Source of the DNA: Dyadobacter sp. CY343
GTDB taxonomy: Bacteria; Bacteroidota; Bacteroidia; Cytophagales; Spirosomataceae
Length of the DNA stretch: 64,000 nucleotides
Direction of reading: 5' to 3'
Assembly (NCBI RefSeq): GCF_021390335.1
Contig: NZ_JAJUXK010000005.1
Span: 186,001 to 250,000, forward strand
Shown here: one piece after another, positions 44,976-54,049 of the stretch
Numbering within the stretch: the stretch's first letter is position 1
Layout of the letters: each line of letters starts with the position of its first letter
The notes under the pieces: generated by a model
Told to the model about the DNA's origin: nothing
What the model saw: the letters and a program-made list of their open reading frames with translations, nothing else
Databases searched by the model: none
Translations under genes and position numbers: made by a program

Positions 44976-47900
44976 CTATGTTACTGGCAGGAACACGCTG
45001 AATGTAGTACCCACGCCCGGCTCGCTCACCACCGTAATGGCGCCTCCGTGATTTGCCGCAACCCGCTCACAGATCGCCAGCCCGATACCCGTGCCCGAGT
45101 ATTGGCTCCGGCCGTGGAGGCGCTGAAACAGTTGAAATATCTTGTCGGCATATTGCTGATCGAATCCGATTCCGTTATCTGTTACATCTATCCTGTAATA
45201 AGCGCTGGTAGTTCGCGTGACGTTTACCGACCGTGGCAAATCCGCACCTGAAATGGTGTGACTGGTGATATTGATCACCGGACTCACACCTGGCTTGCGG
45301 AATTTCAGTGCATTGCTAAGCAAATTCAGGAATAGTTGACCCAGCTGGGTCTGATCGCCTTTGAGCGACGGCAGGGCATTTATGGTGATCACTGCCGAAG
45401 ATTCGGCGATGGCCAGTTCAAGATCATTCACGATCACGTCCAGCACCAAATTGAGTGAAACGGACCTGTTCATTTCCTTTTGTGAAGTCACGCGCGAGAA
45501 GGCGAGCAAGTCGTCGATCAGTTCAGACATGCGTTTTGCCGCTGCCTGCATCCGGTTCAGGTAAGTGGTCCCGTCGCCCAGATTTTCACCATAACGTTTG
45601 ATCAGCAGATCTGAAAACGACTGGATCTTCCGGAGCGGCTCCTGCAGATCGTGAGAAGCGACGTAAGCAAACTGTTGCAGGTTGATATTCGATTGCTGCA
45701 GCATATTATTAGAGTCCGCGAGTTCTTCGTTGGTCGCCACATATTCTTCATTGATCGCGGCCAGTTCTTCATTGATTGATTCCAGCTCCTCGGTGCGCTG
45801 CCGAACTTGCAGTTCAAGGGAAAGCTTGATCTTGCGCTGGTCGGTCACATCCTGTGCAGTACCTATCATCGTGATCGGCTCGCCGGCCTGATTGTAGAGG
45901 ACTTTGCCTTGCGCGTGCAATATTCTTTCGGCTCCGGTCTTTTCAGGATCCAGGGTATATTCCATATCATACAAACCGTCGGACCCGGGAGCAATTGCCC
46001 TGTTTACCGCGGCTAGTACTTCTGGCTGGTCGGCCTCGCTGATGGCCGCATAAACCATCTCAAACGTAATAGAGTATTCATTTTTCAAACCAAACCACAT
46101 TTTAAACCGGTCAGAGAAATCCATTGTACCGGTTCGAAGATCAATGGAGAATGTTCCCAGTTCGGCAAGCTCGATCGCCCCGCGCAGAAAAGTCCCGGTT
46201 TCCTGGATCTTTTTCCTGTTTACCACCTGCTCGGTCAAATCCGTCGCCACCACAAAAACGCCGGTAATCTGATCCTGCAGATTGCGCTGCGGCTGGTAAG
46301 CCATATCGACATAGATCGTTTCAAGAACGCCGTCGTACATGATTTCGACTGCCTGCTCTCTGGAAAAATAGGGGATACCTGTGTCGATCACATGCTGCAA
46401 AAGCTTGTCAAAACCTTGACCGTCAATTTCCGGAAGTGCTTCTAAGAGCGGCTTGCCAATGATCTCTTCGGGCTTGCGGCCTACCAGTTTGCCATAGAAC
46501 GGATTAGCCATCGTGAAAGTCAGGTTATCCTTGTGGATCATCGCAATACCTACCGGCGACTGTTCAAACAATGCGAGCAGCTGCAACTGGCTTTCTGCGA
46601 CCTGGCGCTCTACATTGACCCGCTCCGTTACGTCAATAGCAATGTCAAGAATAGCATATACTTTTCCGTCATTATCATATACCGGAGAGTAGGTAATGTC
46701 GTAAAAATTGTAAGTCATAACGCCATTCTGCACGATATTGACCTGCGCGCCGTAACTCTGATAAGTGACGCCGGTTGTATAAACGTCGTCGAGGATCTGT
46801 AAAAATGGCTGGCTGTCCAGCTCGGGCATCACCTCACGAAGCGGGAGACCCTCTATATCCGGGCCTTTTCCAACGATATCAATAAATGCCTGGTTGGGCA
46901 GTTCCACGACCAGATCGCGGCCAACAAATAAACCGATCGCCGCCGGAGCCGAGGCAATAACAGTTCTCAGCTTGGATTCGCTTTCTTCAAGTGCCTTCTG
47001 TGCCTTCACCTGTGCGGTAACGTCTATGGACATATTGATGATCCCGTAGATATTGCCCGAGCCGTCGAATATGGGTTTGTAGGTGAAATTGAAATAGTAG
47101 GTACTCAGCTTCCCGTCGACCTCAATATCTACGGCTGCATTTTTAGAACTATAAGCGATTCCCGTCACCAGGATTTCATTCAGAATATCCAGAAAAGGCT
47201 GTCCCTCAAGTTCCGGGAGTGCTTCTGCCAGTGGTTTGCCAATCACAGATTTGTCTTTGCCCCAGTAATCGATCATAGGCTGGTTGGCCAGTTCGATCAC
47301 CATTTCTTTCCCCACAAACAGGCAGGTTGCAACCGGGGCCTGATCGATGAGCGCCTTAAACTTTGCTTCGTTGGCTTCCAGCTCCTTTAACATCCGGTGC
47401 TGGTGGGTCACCTCGTTCGCCATCACCATAATTCCACTGATGCTGCCGTCTTCGCTCTGCATCGGGGAATATACAAAGTCGAAATACGCGTCTTCGAGCC
47501 TCCCGTTCCGGTACAATTGGGCCAGGGCGCCACTTCCGATAAACGGTTTTCCGGTGAGGTATACCTCGTTTAATATATTGTTAAAACCCTGGTTCTGAAT
47601 TTCCGGCAATGCGTCCATCAGTTTCAAGCCGGTAATGGAAGCTTCCTTTCCCCAAACTTCGAACAGTTTATCATTGCCAAGCTCAATGATCAGATCCGGC
47701 CCGGTGAGCAATCCAATGGCCATAGGTGCTTGTTCGACAATGGTCTGAAAGCTTCTGGCGTCTTTCAACGTGCCGCGGCCCTGTACTTCTTTCGTAATAT
47801 CTATAAAAGTCCCCAATACGCGAATCTTCTCACTATCAGGTTCCTGGTGTGATTGCCCTTTACAAAGTATCCAGCGCGATTGCCCGCCCGGAATACCTGC

Positions 47901-48191
47901 CGAGCGAAATTCTACCGAAAAAGGTTCGGGCGGAGTTTGTTCCAATGCGCGGGAAACTTCGCTTTCGAACATAGCGCGGTCCTCGGGATATATTAAACCA
48001 ATGAGGGAATTGAAGTCAACGATATCGTTTCCTGCAAAATCAAGCAGATTCTTGGAGCGGGTACACAAACGTATTTCATTGGAATGTGCACTAAATTCCC
48101 AGGTCCCTATTCCGGCCATTTCAAGGGCCAGCGCTAGACGTTCGGTTTCCAAAGGGTTACTGGTATTAAATGGCTCTGGTGCGCCTGGCAT
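44976..48191 (-). CDS. Orphan histidine kinase with six PAS-like domains
   Basis: 1071 residues, no membrane segment. A PAS_3-type domain (about 18-135) precedes four similar PAS repeats at about 145-270, 275-395, 400-525 and 530-655, each opening with a motif like APAAIGLFVGRDLVVELPN and followed by PLREVMPELDSQPFL. A sixth PAS lies at about 665-790. A coiled coil rich in Glu, Asn and Ala (EELAAINEEYVATNEELADSN split) leads to HisKA with ASHDLQEPLRK and HATPase_c with NALKF, DNGIGFD and GTGIGLAICE. No response regulator adjoins it. Signals are unknown. Confidence 0.93.
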   Translation of the reverse strand: MPGAPEPFNTSNPLETERLALALEMAGIGTWEFSAHSNEIRLCTRSKNLLDFAGNDIVDFNSLIGLIYPEDRAMFESEVSRALEQTPPEPFSVEFRSAGIPGGQSRWILCKGQSHQEPDSEKIRVLGTFIDITKEVQGRGTLKDARSFQTIVEQAPMAIGLLTGPDLIIELGNDKLFEVWGKEASITGLKLMDALPEIQNQGFNNILNEVYLTGKPFIGSGALAQLYRNGRLEDAYFDFVYSPMQSEDGSISGIMVMANEVTHQHRMLKELEANEAKFKALIDQAPVATCLFVGKEMVIELANQPMIDYWGKDKSVIGKPLAEALPELEGQPFLDILNEILVTGIAYSSKNAAVDIEVDGKLSTYYFNFTYKPIFDGSGNIYGIINMSIDVTAQVKAQKALEESESKLRTVIASAPAAIGLFVGRDLVVELPNQAFIDIVGKGPDIEGLPLREVMPELDSQPFLQILDDVYTTGVTYQSYGAQVNIVQNGVMTYNFYDITYSPVYDNDGKVYAILDIAIDVTERVNVERQVAESQLQLLALFEQSPVGIAMIHKDNLTFTMANPFYGKLVGRKPEEIIGKPLLEALPEIDGQGFDKLLQHVIDTGIPYFSREQAVEIMYDGVLETIYVDMAYQPQRNLQDQITGVFVVATDLTEQVVNRKKIQETGTFLRGAIELAELGTFSIDLRTGTMDFSDRFKMWFGLKNEYSITFEMVYAAISEADQPEVLAAVNRAIAPGSDGLYDMEYTLDPEKTGAERILHAQGKVLYNQAGEPITMIGTAQDVTDQRKIKLSLELQVRQRTEELESINEELAAINEEYVATNEELADSNNMLQQSNINLQQFAYVASHDLQEPLRKIQSFSDLLIKRYGENLGDGTTYLNRMQAAAKRMSELIDDLLAFSRVTSQKEMNRSVSLNLVLDVIVNDLELAIAESSAVITINALPSLKGDQTQLGQLFLNLLSNALKFRKPGVSPVINITSHTISGADLPRSVNVTRTTSAYYRIDVTDNGIGFDQQYADKIFQLFQRLHGRSQYSGTGIGLAICERVAANHGGAITVVSEPGVGTTFSVFLPVT

Positions 48192-48297
48192 GTATATCTT
48201 TTTTTAAAGCAACTGAAACCCCAAGCACAAACACTGTGCCAGACAACCGTGTCCTTTATGCGGCTCAGCGGCTCTTTTAATTCAAACTATTTACTCT

Positions 48298-48333
48298 ATT
48301 TAATTAGTAGATTAAATTCTTTTTCTATTTTTG
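48298..48333 (+). promoter_or_regulatory. Candidate operator and promoter of the TauE/SafE gene
   Basis: ATTTAAT (48298-48304) and ATTAAAT (48311-48317) flank TAGTAG as a perfect 7-bp inverted repeat. TATTTTTG (48326-48333) matches the -7 consensus TAnnTTTG; TTAG at 48304-48307, inside the repeat, sits 18 bp upstream as a poor -33 box. The palindrome would block polymerase if bound. Confidence 0.5.
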
Positions 48334-48359
48334 TGCTTCTCAATTCTCAGACAAAGCAT

Positions 48360-49247
48360 ATGTTTTCAAAGGTCCTTTCGTTAAAGCCCGTTTCGAAATT
48401 ATGGTATCTGGTGCCGGCAGGTTTAGTGGTTATATCAGTCGGTTTCCTGCTTTTAAATGGTACTATTTCAGTTGAAGCCGAGCAGGTAAGGAGTTTTCTT
48501 GACAGCAAATTCATGCTTTATTTTCTCGTGGGCCTGGCCGCTCAGCTGGTCGACGGTGCATTGGGAATGGCTTATGGAGTTACTTCTACTTCATTCCTGC
48601 TTAGCATGGGCGTGTCACCCGCTATCAGCAGCACCAGTGTTCACGTTGCCGAAATGTTCACAACCGGAGCCTCGGCGATTTCACACCTGAGATTTAAGAA
48701 TATCAACAAAAAGCTTTTCAGAAGCCTGCTGATTCCCGGTGTACTTGGTGCGGTAACGGGTGCTTATTTACTTTCTGACGTAATCGATGGCAATGCGGTC
48801 AAACCATATATTGCGATCTATATGCTTATCCTGGGGGTTATTATTATCAGGAAAGCGATCCGGAAGAGGCTGGTTAAAAACAAAACAAAAAGGATTGGCG
48901 TGCTCGCTGCTACCGGCGGGTTTCTCGACTCGATCGGGGGCGGAGGCTGGGGGCCAATTGTGACTTCAACGCTGTTGGGGCAGGGAAGAGATCCACGGTA
49001 CACGATCGGTTCTGTGAATGCGGCTGAATTTGTGATCACGTTTTCAAGCGGTATTACATTCCTGATATTCAATGGTATCGACAGCTGGCAGGTTGTGCTT
49101 GGGTTGATATTGGGCGGTGTGATCGCCGCGCCTTTCGGTGCACTCCTGGTCGGCCGGATCAACAGCCGCGTGTTAATGCTTTCAGTAGGGATATTGGTGA
49201 TCGGATTAAGTTTAAGGACTGTATTGCAGGGATTTGGGTTCATCTGA
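48360..49247 (+). CDS. TauE/SafE family sulfite-exporter-type membrane protein
   Basis: 295 residues from ATG 48360; an upstream frame from 48249 overlaps the promoter and is rejected. About eight membrane helices. The family hallmark of paired half-repeats is visible (VDGALGMAYGVTSTSFLLSMG and LDSIGGGGWGPIVTSTLLGQG). TauE/SafE proteins move organosulfonates, sulfite or other sulfur anions. A sulfur role fits but cannot be proven here; no cys genes are near. Preceded by an inverted repeat overlapping its promoter. Confidence 0.88.
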   Translation: MFSKVLSLKPVSKLWYLVPAGLVVISVGFLLLNGTISVEAEQVRSFLDSKFMLYFLVGLAAQLVDGALGMAYGVTSTSFLLSMGVSPAISSTSVHVAEMFTTGASAISHLRFKNINKKLFRSLLIPGVLGAVTGAYLLSDVIDGNAVKPYIAIYMLILGVIIIRKAIRKRLVKNKTKRIGVLAATGGFLDSIGGGGWGPIVTSTLLGQGRDPRYTIGSVNAAEFVITFSSGITFLIFNGIDSWQVVLGLILGGVIAAPFGALLVGRINSRVLMLSVGILVIGLSLRTVLQGFGFI

Positions 49248-49328
49248 TCGTGTTTTAAACCGGATAACTTTTCGTGAATTCCATATATTGCGGCTTGCAT
49301 TGTTATCTCAACCGCAGCAGCTATTTGC

Positions 49329-50150
49329 ATGGAATACGAAACCTACCAGCCTGATCAAGAATTAAGTGATTTCGTAAAATGCTTCTGGACCTTGCGGGTT
49401 CCGGCGGGTCCAGATCCGCAAAAGCAACGCATCGTTCCCGACGGCTGCGTGGAAATGATCTTCATGCTCGGCGACGATGTGAGACGGTATATTAACGAAA
49501 CCGACCACATTATTCAGCCCCGTGCAATGATTTTAGGGCAGCTTACCGAGCCGCTTTGCATTGAGCCGACCGGCGCCGTCGACACTTTCGCAGTCCGGTT
49601 TTTCCCCGGCGGCTTTATTCCCTTTACCACTTTATCCATGCCGGATCTGGAAAACACAGAAACGGATTTGTCAGCCGTTTTTGGTGAAGAAGATACGGCG
49701 AATCTCAAAAAGCTGGTCGTGAACGCGGCAAATACAGAAGAACGGATTCAGATTGTACAGACCTTTTTAGCGCAAAAATTAAGGGATGCAAAACACATTG
49801 ACCGCATTCTCCGATCAACTGTCGACCTGATCCTTGCTTCGAAAGGCCGCGTACCCGTTGGCGGAATATTGCAGGAAAATATTTTGAAAAGGCGACAACT
49901 TGAACGCAGGTTCTCGAAGTTGGTCGGTTTAAGTCCGAAGCAACTAGCCAGGATCGTCCGGTTACAGACTACCCTTCAAATGCTGCTTAGTAATGGCGAT
50001 AGCAGTCTGACCAGTCTGGCGATTGAAAATGAGTATTACGACCAGGCGCATTTTATCAAAGACTTCCGAGAGTTTACCGGTACCAATCCCAACAAGTTTC
50101 TGAAAGACAATGCGCTGGTACTGTCCACTGCATTTTATCAAAAGGAATAG
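49329..50150 (+). CDS. AraC-type regulator with DUF6597-like N-terminus
   Basis: 273 residues. The N-terminal domain (DFVKCFWTLRVPAG, IVPDGCVEMIFMLG, FAVRFFPGGFIPF) and C-terminal HTH_18 (LAIENEYYDQAHFIKDFREFTGTNPNKF) match the regulator at 22097-22909 in layout. It is followed 71 bp later by a VOC gene on the same strand, as with that pair. Target probably the VOC gene; ligand unknown. Confidence 0.87.
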   Translation: MEYETYQPDQELSDFVKCFWTLRVPAGPDPQKQRIVPDGCVEMIFMLGDDVRRYINETDHIIQPRAMILGQLTEPLCIEPTGAVDTFAVRFFPGGFIPFTTLSMPDLENTETDLSAVFGEEDTANLKKLVVNAANTEERIQIVQTFLAQKLRDAKHIDRILRSTVDLILASKGRVPVGGILQENILKRRQLERRFSKLVGLSPKQLARIVRLQTTLQMLLSNGDSSLTSLAIENEYYDQAHFIKDFREFTGTNPNKFLKDNALVLSTAFYQKE

Positions 50151-50221
50151 GGTGACGCAATTTTACAATTTTCAGCATTTGCGGAATTCTACCTTGCAGA
50201 CGTAACTAAATGCATCTAACA

Positions 50222-50590
50222 ATGGAAAATTTCATTTCAATGTTTGAAATCCCTGCGTCTGACTTCCAGAGGGCGGTTTCGTTTTACAAGGCTATTCTCA
50301 ACATAGAGATCGAGGAGGTCGATATGGAGGGAATCAAAATGGGATTGTTTCCCGGCGACGGCAGTAATGTCTCCGGCTCGGTGATCGCCGGGGCTGATTA
50401 CAAACCATCTCCGGACGGAGCGGTCATTTACCTCAATGGCGGAAGCGACTTGCAGGATATAATGGATAGGGTCGTGGCCAGCAATGGAAAGGTTGTGATA
50501 CCAAAGACGGAAATAAGTCCAGAAATGGGATTTTACGGAACGTTCATTGACACCGAGGGAAACCGGCTAGGGCTTTATTCGCAGGGTTAA
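50222..50590 (+). CDS. VOC-family (glyoxalase-like) protein
   Basis: 122 residues from ATG 50222; an ATG four codons earlier is possible. Cytoplasmic. One VOC domain: SMFEIPASDFQRAVSFYKAILN at the start, YLNGGSDLQDIMDRVVASNGKVV in the middle, and TFIDTEGNRLGLYSQ at the end. The last is the typical Glu-containing motif. Members of this subgroup have no assigned reaction. Paired with the upstream AraC regulator. Confidence 0.85.
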   Translation: MENFISMFEIPASDFQRAVSFYKAILNIEIEEVDMEGIKMGLFPGDGSNVSGSVIAGADYKPSPDGAVIYLNGGSDLQDIMDRVVASNGKVVIPKTEISPEMGFYGTFIDTEGNRLGLYSQG

Positions 50591-50663
50591 AAACATTAAT
50601 TTTTTGACTGTTCAAACCAATCGGCAGGTGTGAACGTCTTCCTGCAAACAACTCCGGTACATC

Positions 50664-51041
50664 ATGATGAAAGTTCAAAAACTGCCGCTACTCATTGGTC
50701 TGCTGACCATTTTGGCACTGAATGCGTGTAAAATGGATAGGGATCCGGGAGATATCAATTGCACGGAAGAGTTCAGGTCTGTCGGTTTGGAAGTATCGGG
50801 CGAGCCACTGACTGAGTTTTACACAGTCCGCCTGGCCACCTCGGATACGCTGCGTGCCAGGTCTGAATTCGTGCCGGAATCGCGATGGTACTGGGTTCTG
50901 GACGATTCTTATCAAAAATTGTTAGCAAACAGACAGGAAGTTTTCAAGTTTGTCGGGAAAAGGGGCAGTGCAATTGTTGTACAGGAAGAGTATACGATCG
51001 GGGCCGACGCCTGCCACATTTTCAAGGTGAGCGGCAAGTGA
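50664..51041 (+). CDS. Small lipoprotein, hypothetical
   Basis: 125 residues. Signal LLIGLLTILALNAC ends at the lipidated Cys. The rest (TEEFRSVGLEVSGEPLTEFYTVRLATSD, then WYWVLDDSYQKLL) has four Cys in all and no recognised domain. It precedes the serine hydrolase gene by 114 bp. Function unknown. Confidence 0.7.
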   Translation: MMKVQKLPLLIGLLTILALNACKMDRDPGDINCTEEFRSVGLEVSGEPLTEFYTVRLATSDTLRARSEFVPESRWYWVLDDSYQKLLANRQEVFKFVGKRGSAIVVQEEYTIGADACHIFKVSGK

Positions 51042-51155
51042 AATTTAGATCTGCTGCCCGGATCCGCTCCGGTAGTTTAGCTAAATTTAATATCTTTGGT
51101 ATCGATGTGAAATGTACAATTCGAAGAATTAGTATTTGTGATTTAATACCCCTTT

Positions 51156-52280
51156 ATGAAACACCTGATCCTGTTTATGCTGGCTGTTATGGCCGTTTCC
51201 TGCGATGGACAAAAGAATTCGCCCATACCGCACGAACTGGAACAGGATCCGCTGAACCCGATAGATACGGTTTGCAAGGCTTGCAAGGATAGCACCGTCG
51301 CTGCCGGCGAAGCTGATCTCAGGTATGTTGTTTTTGATAAAAACGGGCCGATGAATATCCCGGTCGTCACCAGTGTCAGGAACAAGATCACTTTTTACTA
51401 CTACCTAAAAAGCAATATCGCCAACTATGGCAACAGTGTAATGGCTTACATCGGCCGGGGCGACTCGACGCTATTTTGTTACCGGCAGGGAGAATATAAC
51501 ACCGACTCCCGGTTACCGATCATGTCCGCCTCCAAGCCCGTGACCGCCGCCGTGATCATGACGCTGGTGGAAGCCGGAAAGCTTGCACTCGATGATAAAG
51601 TGAGCAAATACATTCCCTCATTTAATAACGAAAAAAAGGAAATCACGATCCGGCAGCTGCTGGCGCACACTTCGGGGCTGGTCTACGAATCGCGGTTTGA
51701 CTCGCGCAGCGATCTCACGCTCCAACAGAATATCGACAGCATTGCCCTACGGACGCAACTGCAGTTCGTGCCCGGTAAAGGCGCATTGTATGGAAGTGTC
51801 TCTTACGGAGTAGCTTCCAGGATTGCGGAAATCGTTGAAAAGAAATCCTGGGCGACGATCTTTCAGGAGCGGATCGGTTCGAAATGCGGAATGGAGGATG
51901 TGGTTTACAGTCCGGATCATCCTGCAAACCCAGCGACGGGTTATGGTATTATGTGCTCCATGAACGAGTACCTGCGCTTTTTGACCATGATATATAATAA
52001 AGGGACGTATAATGGAGTGCGTGTACTGAGCGTCGCTTCCGTCGAAACCATGGAAGCGGATAATTCCAACCGGGTTGACCCAACATACGGCCTCGGGCTG
52101 TGGCGTTCCGAGTTCCAGAACAACACTGCAAAAGAAGTAGCAGTACTGAGCGCCCGCGGCGTGCATGCGTGGATCAACCGGGAAAAAAATTACTTCGGGC
52201 TGCTATTTACACAAGCTGGTTTCGACACCACCATCCAACCCAATCTAGCTTTCCGCAAACTAGTAAGAGAAAACCTCTAA
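51156..52280 (+). CDS. Serine beta-lactamase-like (class C family) lipoprotein
   Basis: 374 residues. Lipoprotein signal MKHLILFMLAVMAVSC. The serine-hydrolase domain carries SASK in PIMSASKPVTAAVI (Ser and Lys of SxxK) and LLAHTSGLVYE. The second catalytic motif, normally YSN, reads YGS in ALYGSVSYG, and the HxG-type third motif reads ARG in SARGVHAWIN. So the core SxxK is present but two motifs are atypical; activity as an esterase or peptidase may differ from the norm. A Cys-rich N-terminal part (CKACKDS) is unusual. Confidence 0.85.
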   Translation: MKHLILFMLAVMAVSCDGQKNSPIPHELEQDPLNPIDTVCKACKDSTVAAGEADLRYVVFDKNGPMNIPVVTSVRNKITFYYYLKSNIANYGNSVMAYIGRGDSTLFCYRQGEYNTDSRLPIMSASKPVTAAVIMTLVEAGKLALDDKVSKYIPSFNNEKKEITIRQLLAHTSGLVYESRFDSRSDLTLQQNIDSIALRTQLQFVPGKGALYGSVSYGVASRIAEIVEKKSWATIFQERIGSKCGMEDVVYSPDHPANPATGYGIMCSMNEYLRFLTMIYNKGTYNGVRVLSVASVETMEADNSNRVDPTYGLGLWRSEFQNNTAKEVAVLSARGVHAWINREKNYFGLLFTQAGFDTTIQPNLAFRKLVRENL

Positions 52281-52314
52281 CCTTCCTCCCTTCCTCCTTC
52301 CTCCGTTCCTCCTT
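52281..52314 (+). repeat. Polypyrimidine tract between convergent genes
   Basis: Thirty-three of 34 bases are C or T, as imperfect TTCCTCC repeats with one G at 52305. It lies between the stops of the serine hydrolase and the lipoprotein gene. Such tracts can form triplex-like DNA or mark replication slippage. No terminator stem is seen. Confidence 0.75.
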
Positions 52315-52317
52315 TAT

Positions 52318-52872
52318 TTATTTCACCTGCAAAACAAATTCAAGATTCGCATCGTCGCTTCCCGGTGCCGGTGTTCCGTTTTTGTCGCCTGGCTGGTGAC
52401 GTAGCTGTACTTTCAGTGTCCCTGCACCCGCAGCACCCGCCTTGGCAGTACCTGTCAGACCGATCGGGAAATTTTTATCGTCTTTATCTCCGTAGGTGTA
52501 GGTGAGCAGAGACGCGGGCGAAGGTGTGAAAACGATCAAATGTTCGTCCGACTCTTTGGCAATTTCTTCGGTAATATTATCTGCCGGCGATTTGCTTTCG
52601 TCCATAAACTCGATTGTCAGCGCATATTCCGCGTTCGCTTTCAGGCTGATCGTGTCAAATCTTGTCGGCGCATTGCCGCCGTCACCGTCTGCGTCCTTGA
52701 AACTGAATGAACTTACAGTTCCGGTGCCAGCCTCCTTGAAGTTAAGTGTCACGGATGTGATCAGTTCATTCTCGTCGTCGGGCGTGATCTCCTCGCCGGA
52801 ATCTTTGCATTGGGTAAACAACGCAGCAAGGCCGAACAGTGCGCAGAAGGATAATTTTCGGTTAAGCTTCAT
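52318..52872 (-). CDS. Lipoprotein of the kind linked to metal-regulated TonB receptors
   Basis: 184 residues. Signal LSFCALFGLAALFTQC. Strand-rich body with FSFKDADGDGGNAPTRFDTISL, Asp- and Gly-rich loops and a final VQLRHQPGDKNGTPAPGSDDAN. Similar lipoproteins often sit beside TonB-dependent receptors and Fur/Zur regulators in this phylum, here recalled from general knowledge, without a receptor adjacent. A perfect palindrome upstream supports metal control. The substrate is unknown. Confidence 0.72.
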   Translation of the reverse strand: MKLNRKLSFCALFGLAALFTQCKDSGEEITPDDENELITSVTLNFKEAGTGTVSSFSFKDADGDGGNAPTRFDTISLKANAEYALTIEFMDESKSPADNITEEIAKESDEHLIVFTPSPASLLTYTYGDKDDKNFPIGLTGTAKAGAAGAGTLKVQLRHQPGDKNGTPAPGSDDANLEFVLQVK

Positions 52873-52923
52873 GGATATTGATTCAATAAGTGATAAAATA
52901 ACTTAGACTGATATATGCAATTG

Positions 52924-52959
52924 TGTTGCAAATATAAATCTTATTGCAACATAGTTGCA
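52924..52959 (-). promoter_or_regulatory. Zur/Fur-like palindromic operator with overlapping -7 box
   Basis: TGCAACATAGTTGCA (52945-52959) is a perfect 15-bp palindrome. A third half-site, TGTTGCAA at 52924-52931, is the exact reverse complement of TTGCAACA at 52944-52951. On the minus strand TATATTTG (52936-52929) matches the -7 consensus and ends about 56 bp before the lipoprotein start. A repressor bound there would overlap the promoter. The base pattern resembles Fur-family (Zur) sites. Confidence 0.6.
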
Positions 52960-53083
52960 GTGTGAGTCCGATATTTTGAAAGATTTTGTATTCATGGAAC
53001 GGTATTTTAATCTTCCGGAACCGCAGTGTAGTCGGGCTTAGCATCAGTGAAGCATTAGCCGATTCAGATTTAAATACAGATTT

Positions 53084-54016
53084 ATGAAAATATTAATATA
53101 TGCCGATTTGCAGCCCCGGTACCTGGAAGAGCTGGCGAAGCAGTTACCAAAGGATGCGGAATGTATATTCAAAGCCGATCTGTCGCAGGCCGAATTAAAA
53201 AGCGAACTGGAATCCTCAGAAATCGTGATCGGTAACCTGCCGGTGGAAATGCTGGAAACCGTACCTGCTTCTCTTAAATTCTGGCAGCTGGAACAGGTGG
53301 GTTTTGAACATTATAAAGATGTGAAATTCAATGGGACTGTGGCAAATGTCGGGGATATGTCGGCCGCTGCCTGTGCTGAAACGATCGTGGCAGGAATTCT
53401 GGGATTTTATCGGGGCGTACACTTAATGGTGAGGAACCAGTTGGAACAGCGCTGGGTAGGGGAGAAAGCGGAGCAGGAACTTTCGGTTTTAGGTGAGAAA
53501 AACGTGATCATCCTGGGTTCCGGCGCCATTGGTGAGCACGTAGAAAAGATATTGAAGGCATTTGGTTGCAGCATAAAAATGACCGCCAAGAGCGACCCGG
53601 AAGCAGACATTCACTCCTTTGAAGATTTATTGAAAGAATTGCCGGAAACTGATCTTGTAGTGAACACCCTGCCCGGTAACCTCGATAAATACGTTTCCGC
53701 CGAATTCTTTGAGGCAATGAAAGAAGGTTCGCTCTATGCCAACGTAGGTCGGGGAAATACCACTGACGAAGCGGCGCTGATCCAGGCACTGGAAAGCGGA
53801 AAACTGGCGGGTGCGGTGCTGGACGTGACCGAAAATGAGCCGCTGCCGAAGAACAGAAAGTTGTGGAAAATGGAAAATGTGATCCTGACCCAACACACCG
53901 GCGCGGCCCACAGGGAACGTGACCGCGATAAAGTGAAAAAATTTGTCGAAAACGTGAAGGAGTTTTTAAAAGGGGCTAAGTTAAAAGATGAAGTTAAATT
54001 GTCGGAAGGCTATTGA
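53084..54016 (+). CDS. D-2-hydroxyacid dehydrogenase (NAD-dependent)
   Basis: 310 residues, cytoplasmic. Rossmann motif NVIILGSGAIGEHVEK near 140-155. Catalytic residues are in place: Arg in NVGRGN, Glu in VTENEPLP, and His in TQHTGAAH. It interconverts a 2-ketoacid and a D-2-hydroxyacid with NAD; closer substrate is not clear. Head-to-head with the lipoprotein gene across a 211-bp gap, so the Zur-like site may also affect it. Not related in function to its neighbours that I can see. Confidence 0.9.
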   Translation: MKILIYADLQPRYLEELAKQLPKDAECIFKADLSQAELKSELESSEIVIGNLPVEMLETVPASLKFWQLEQVGFEHYKDVKFNGTVANVGDMSAAACAETIVAGILGFYRGVHLMVRNQLEQRWVGEKAEQELSVLGEKNVIILGSGAIGEHVEKILKAFGCSIKMTAKSDPEADIHSFEDLLKELPETDLVVNTLPGNLDKYVSAEFFEAMKEGSLYANVGRGNTTDEAALIQALESGKLAGAVLDVTENEPLPKNRKLWKMENVILTQHTGAAHRERDRDKVKKFVENVKEFLKGAKLKDEVKLSEGY

Positions 54017-54049
54017 AAACGTGCTTTTTTAATAGAAAACACGATCCAA

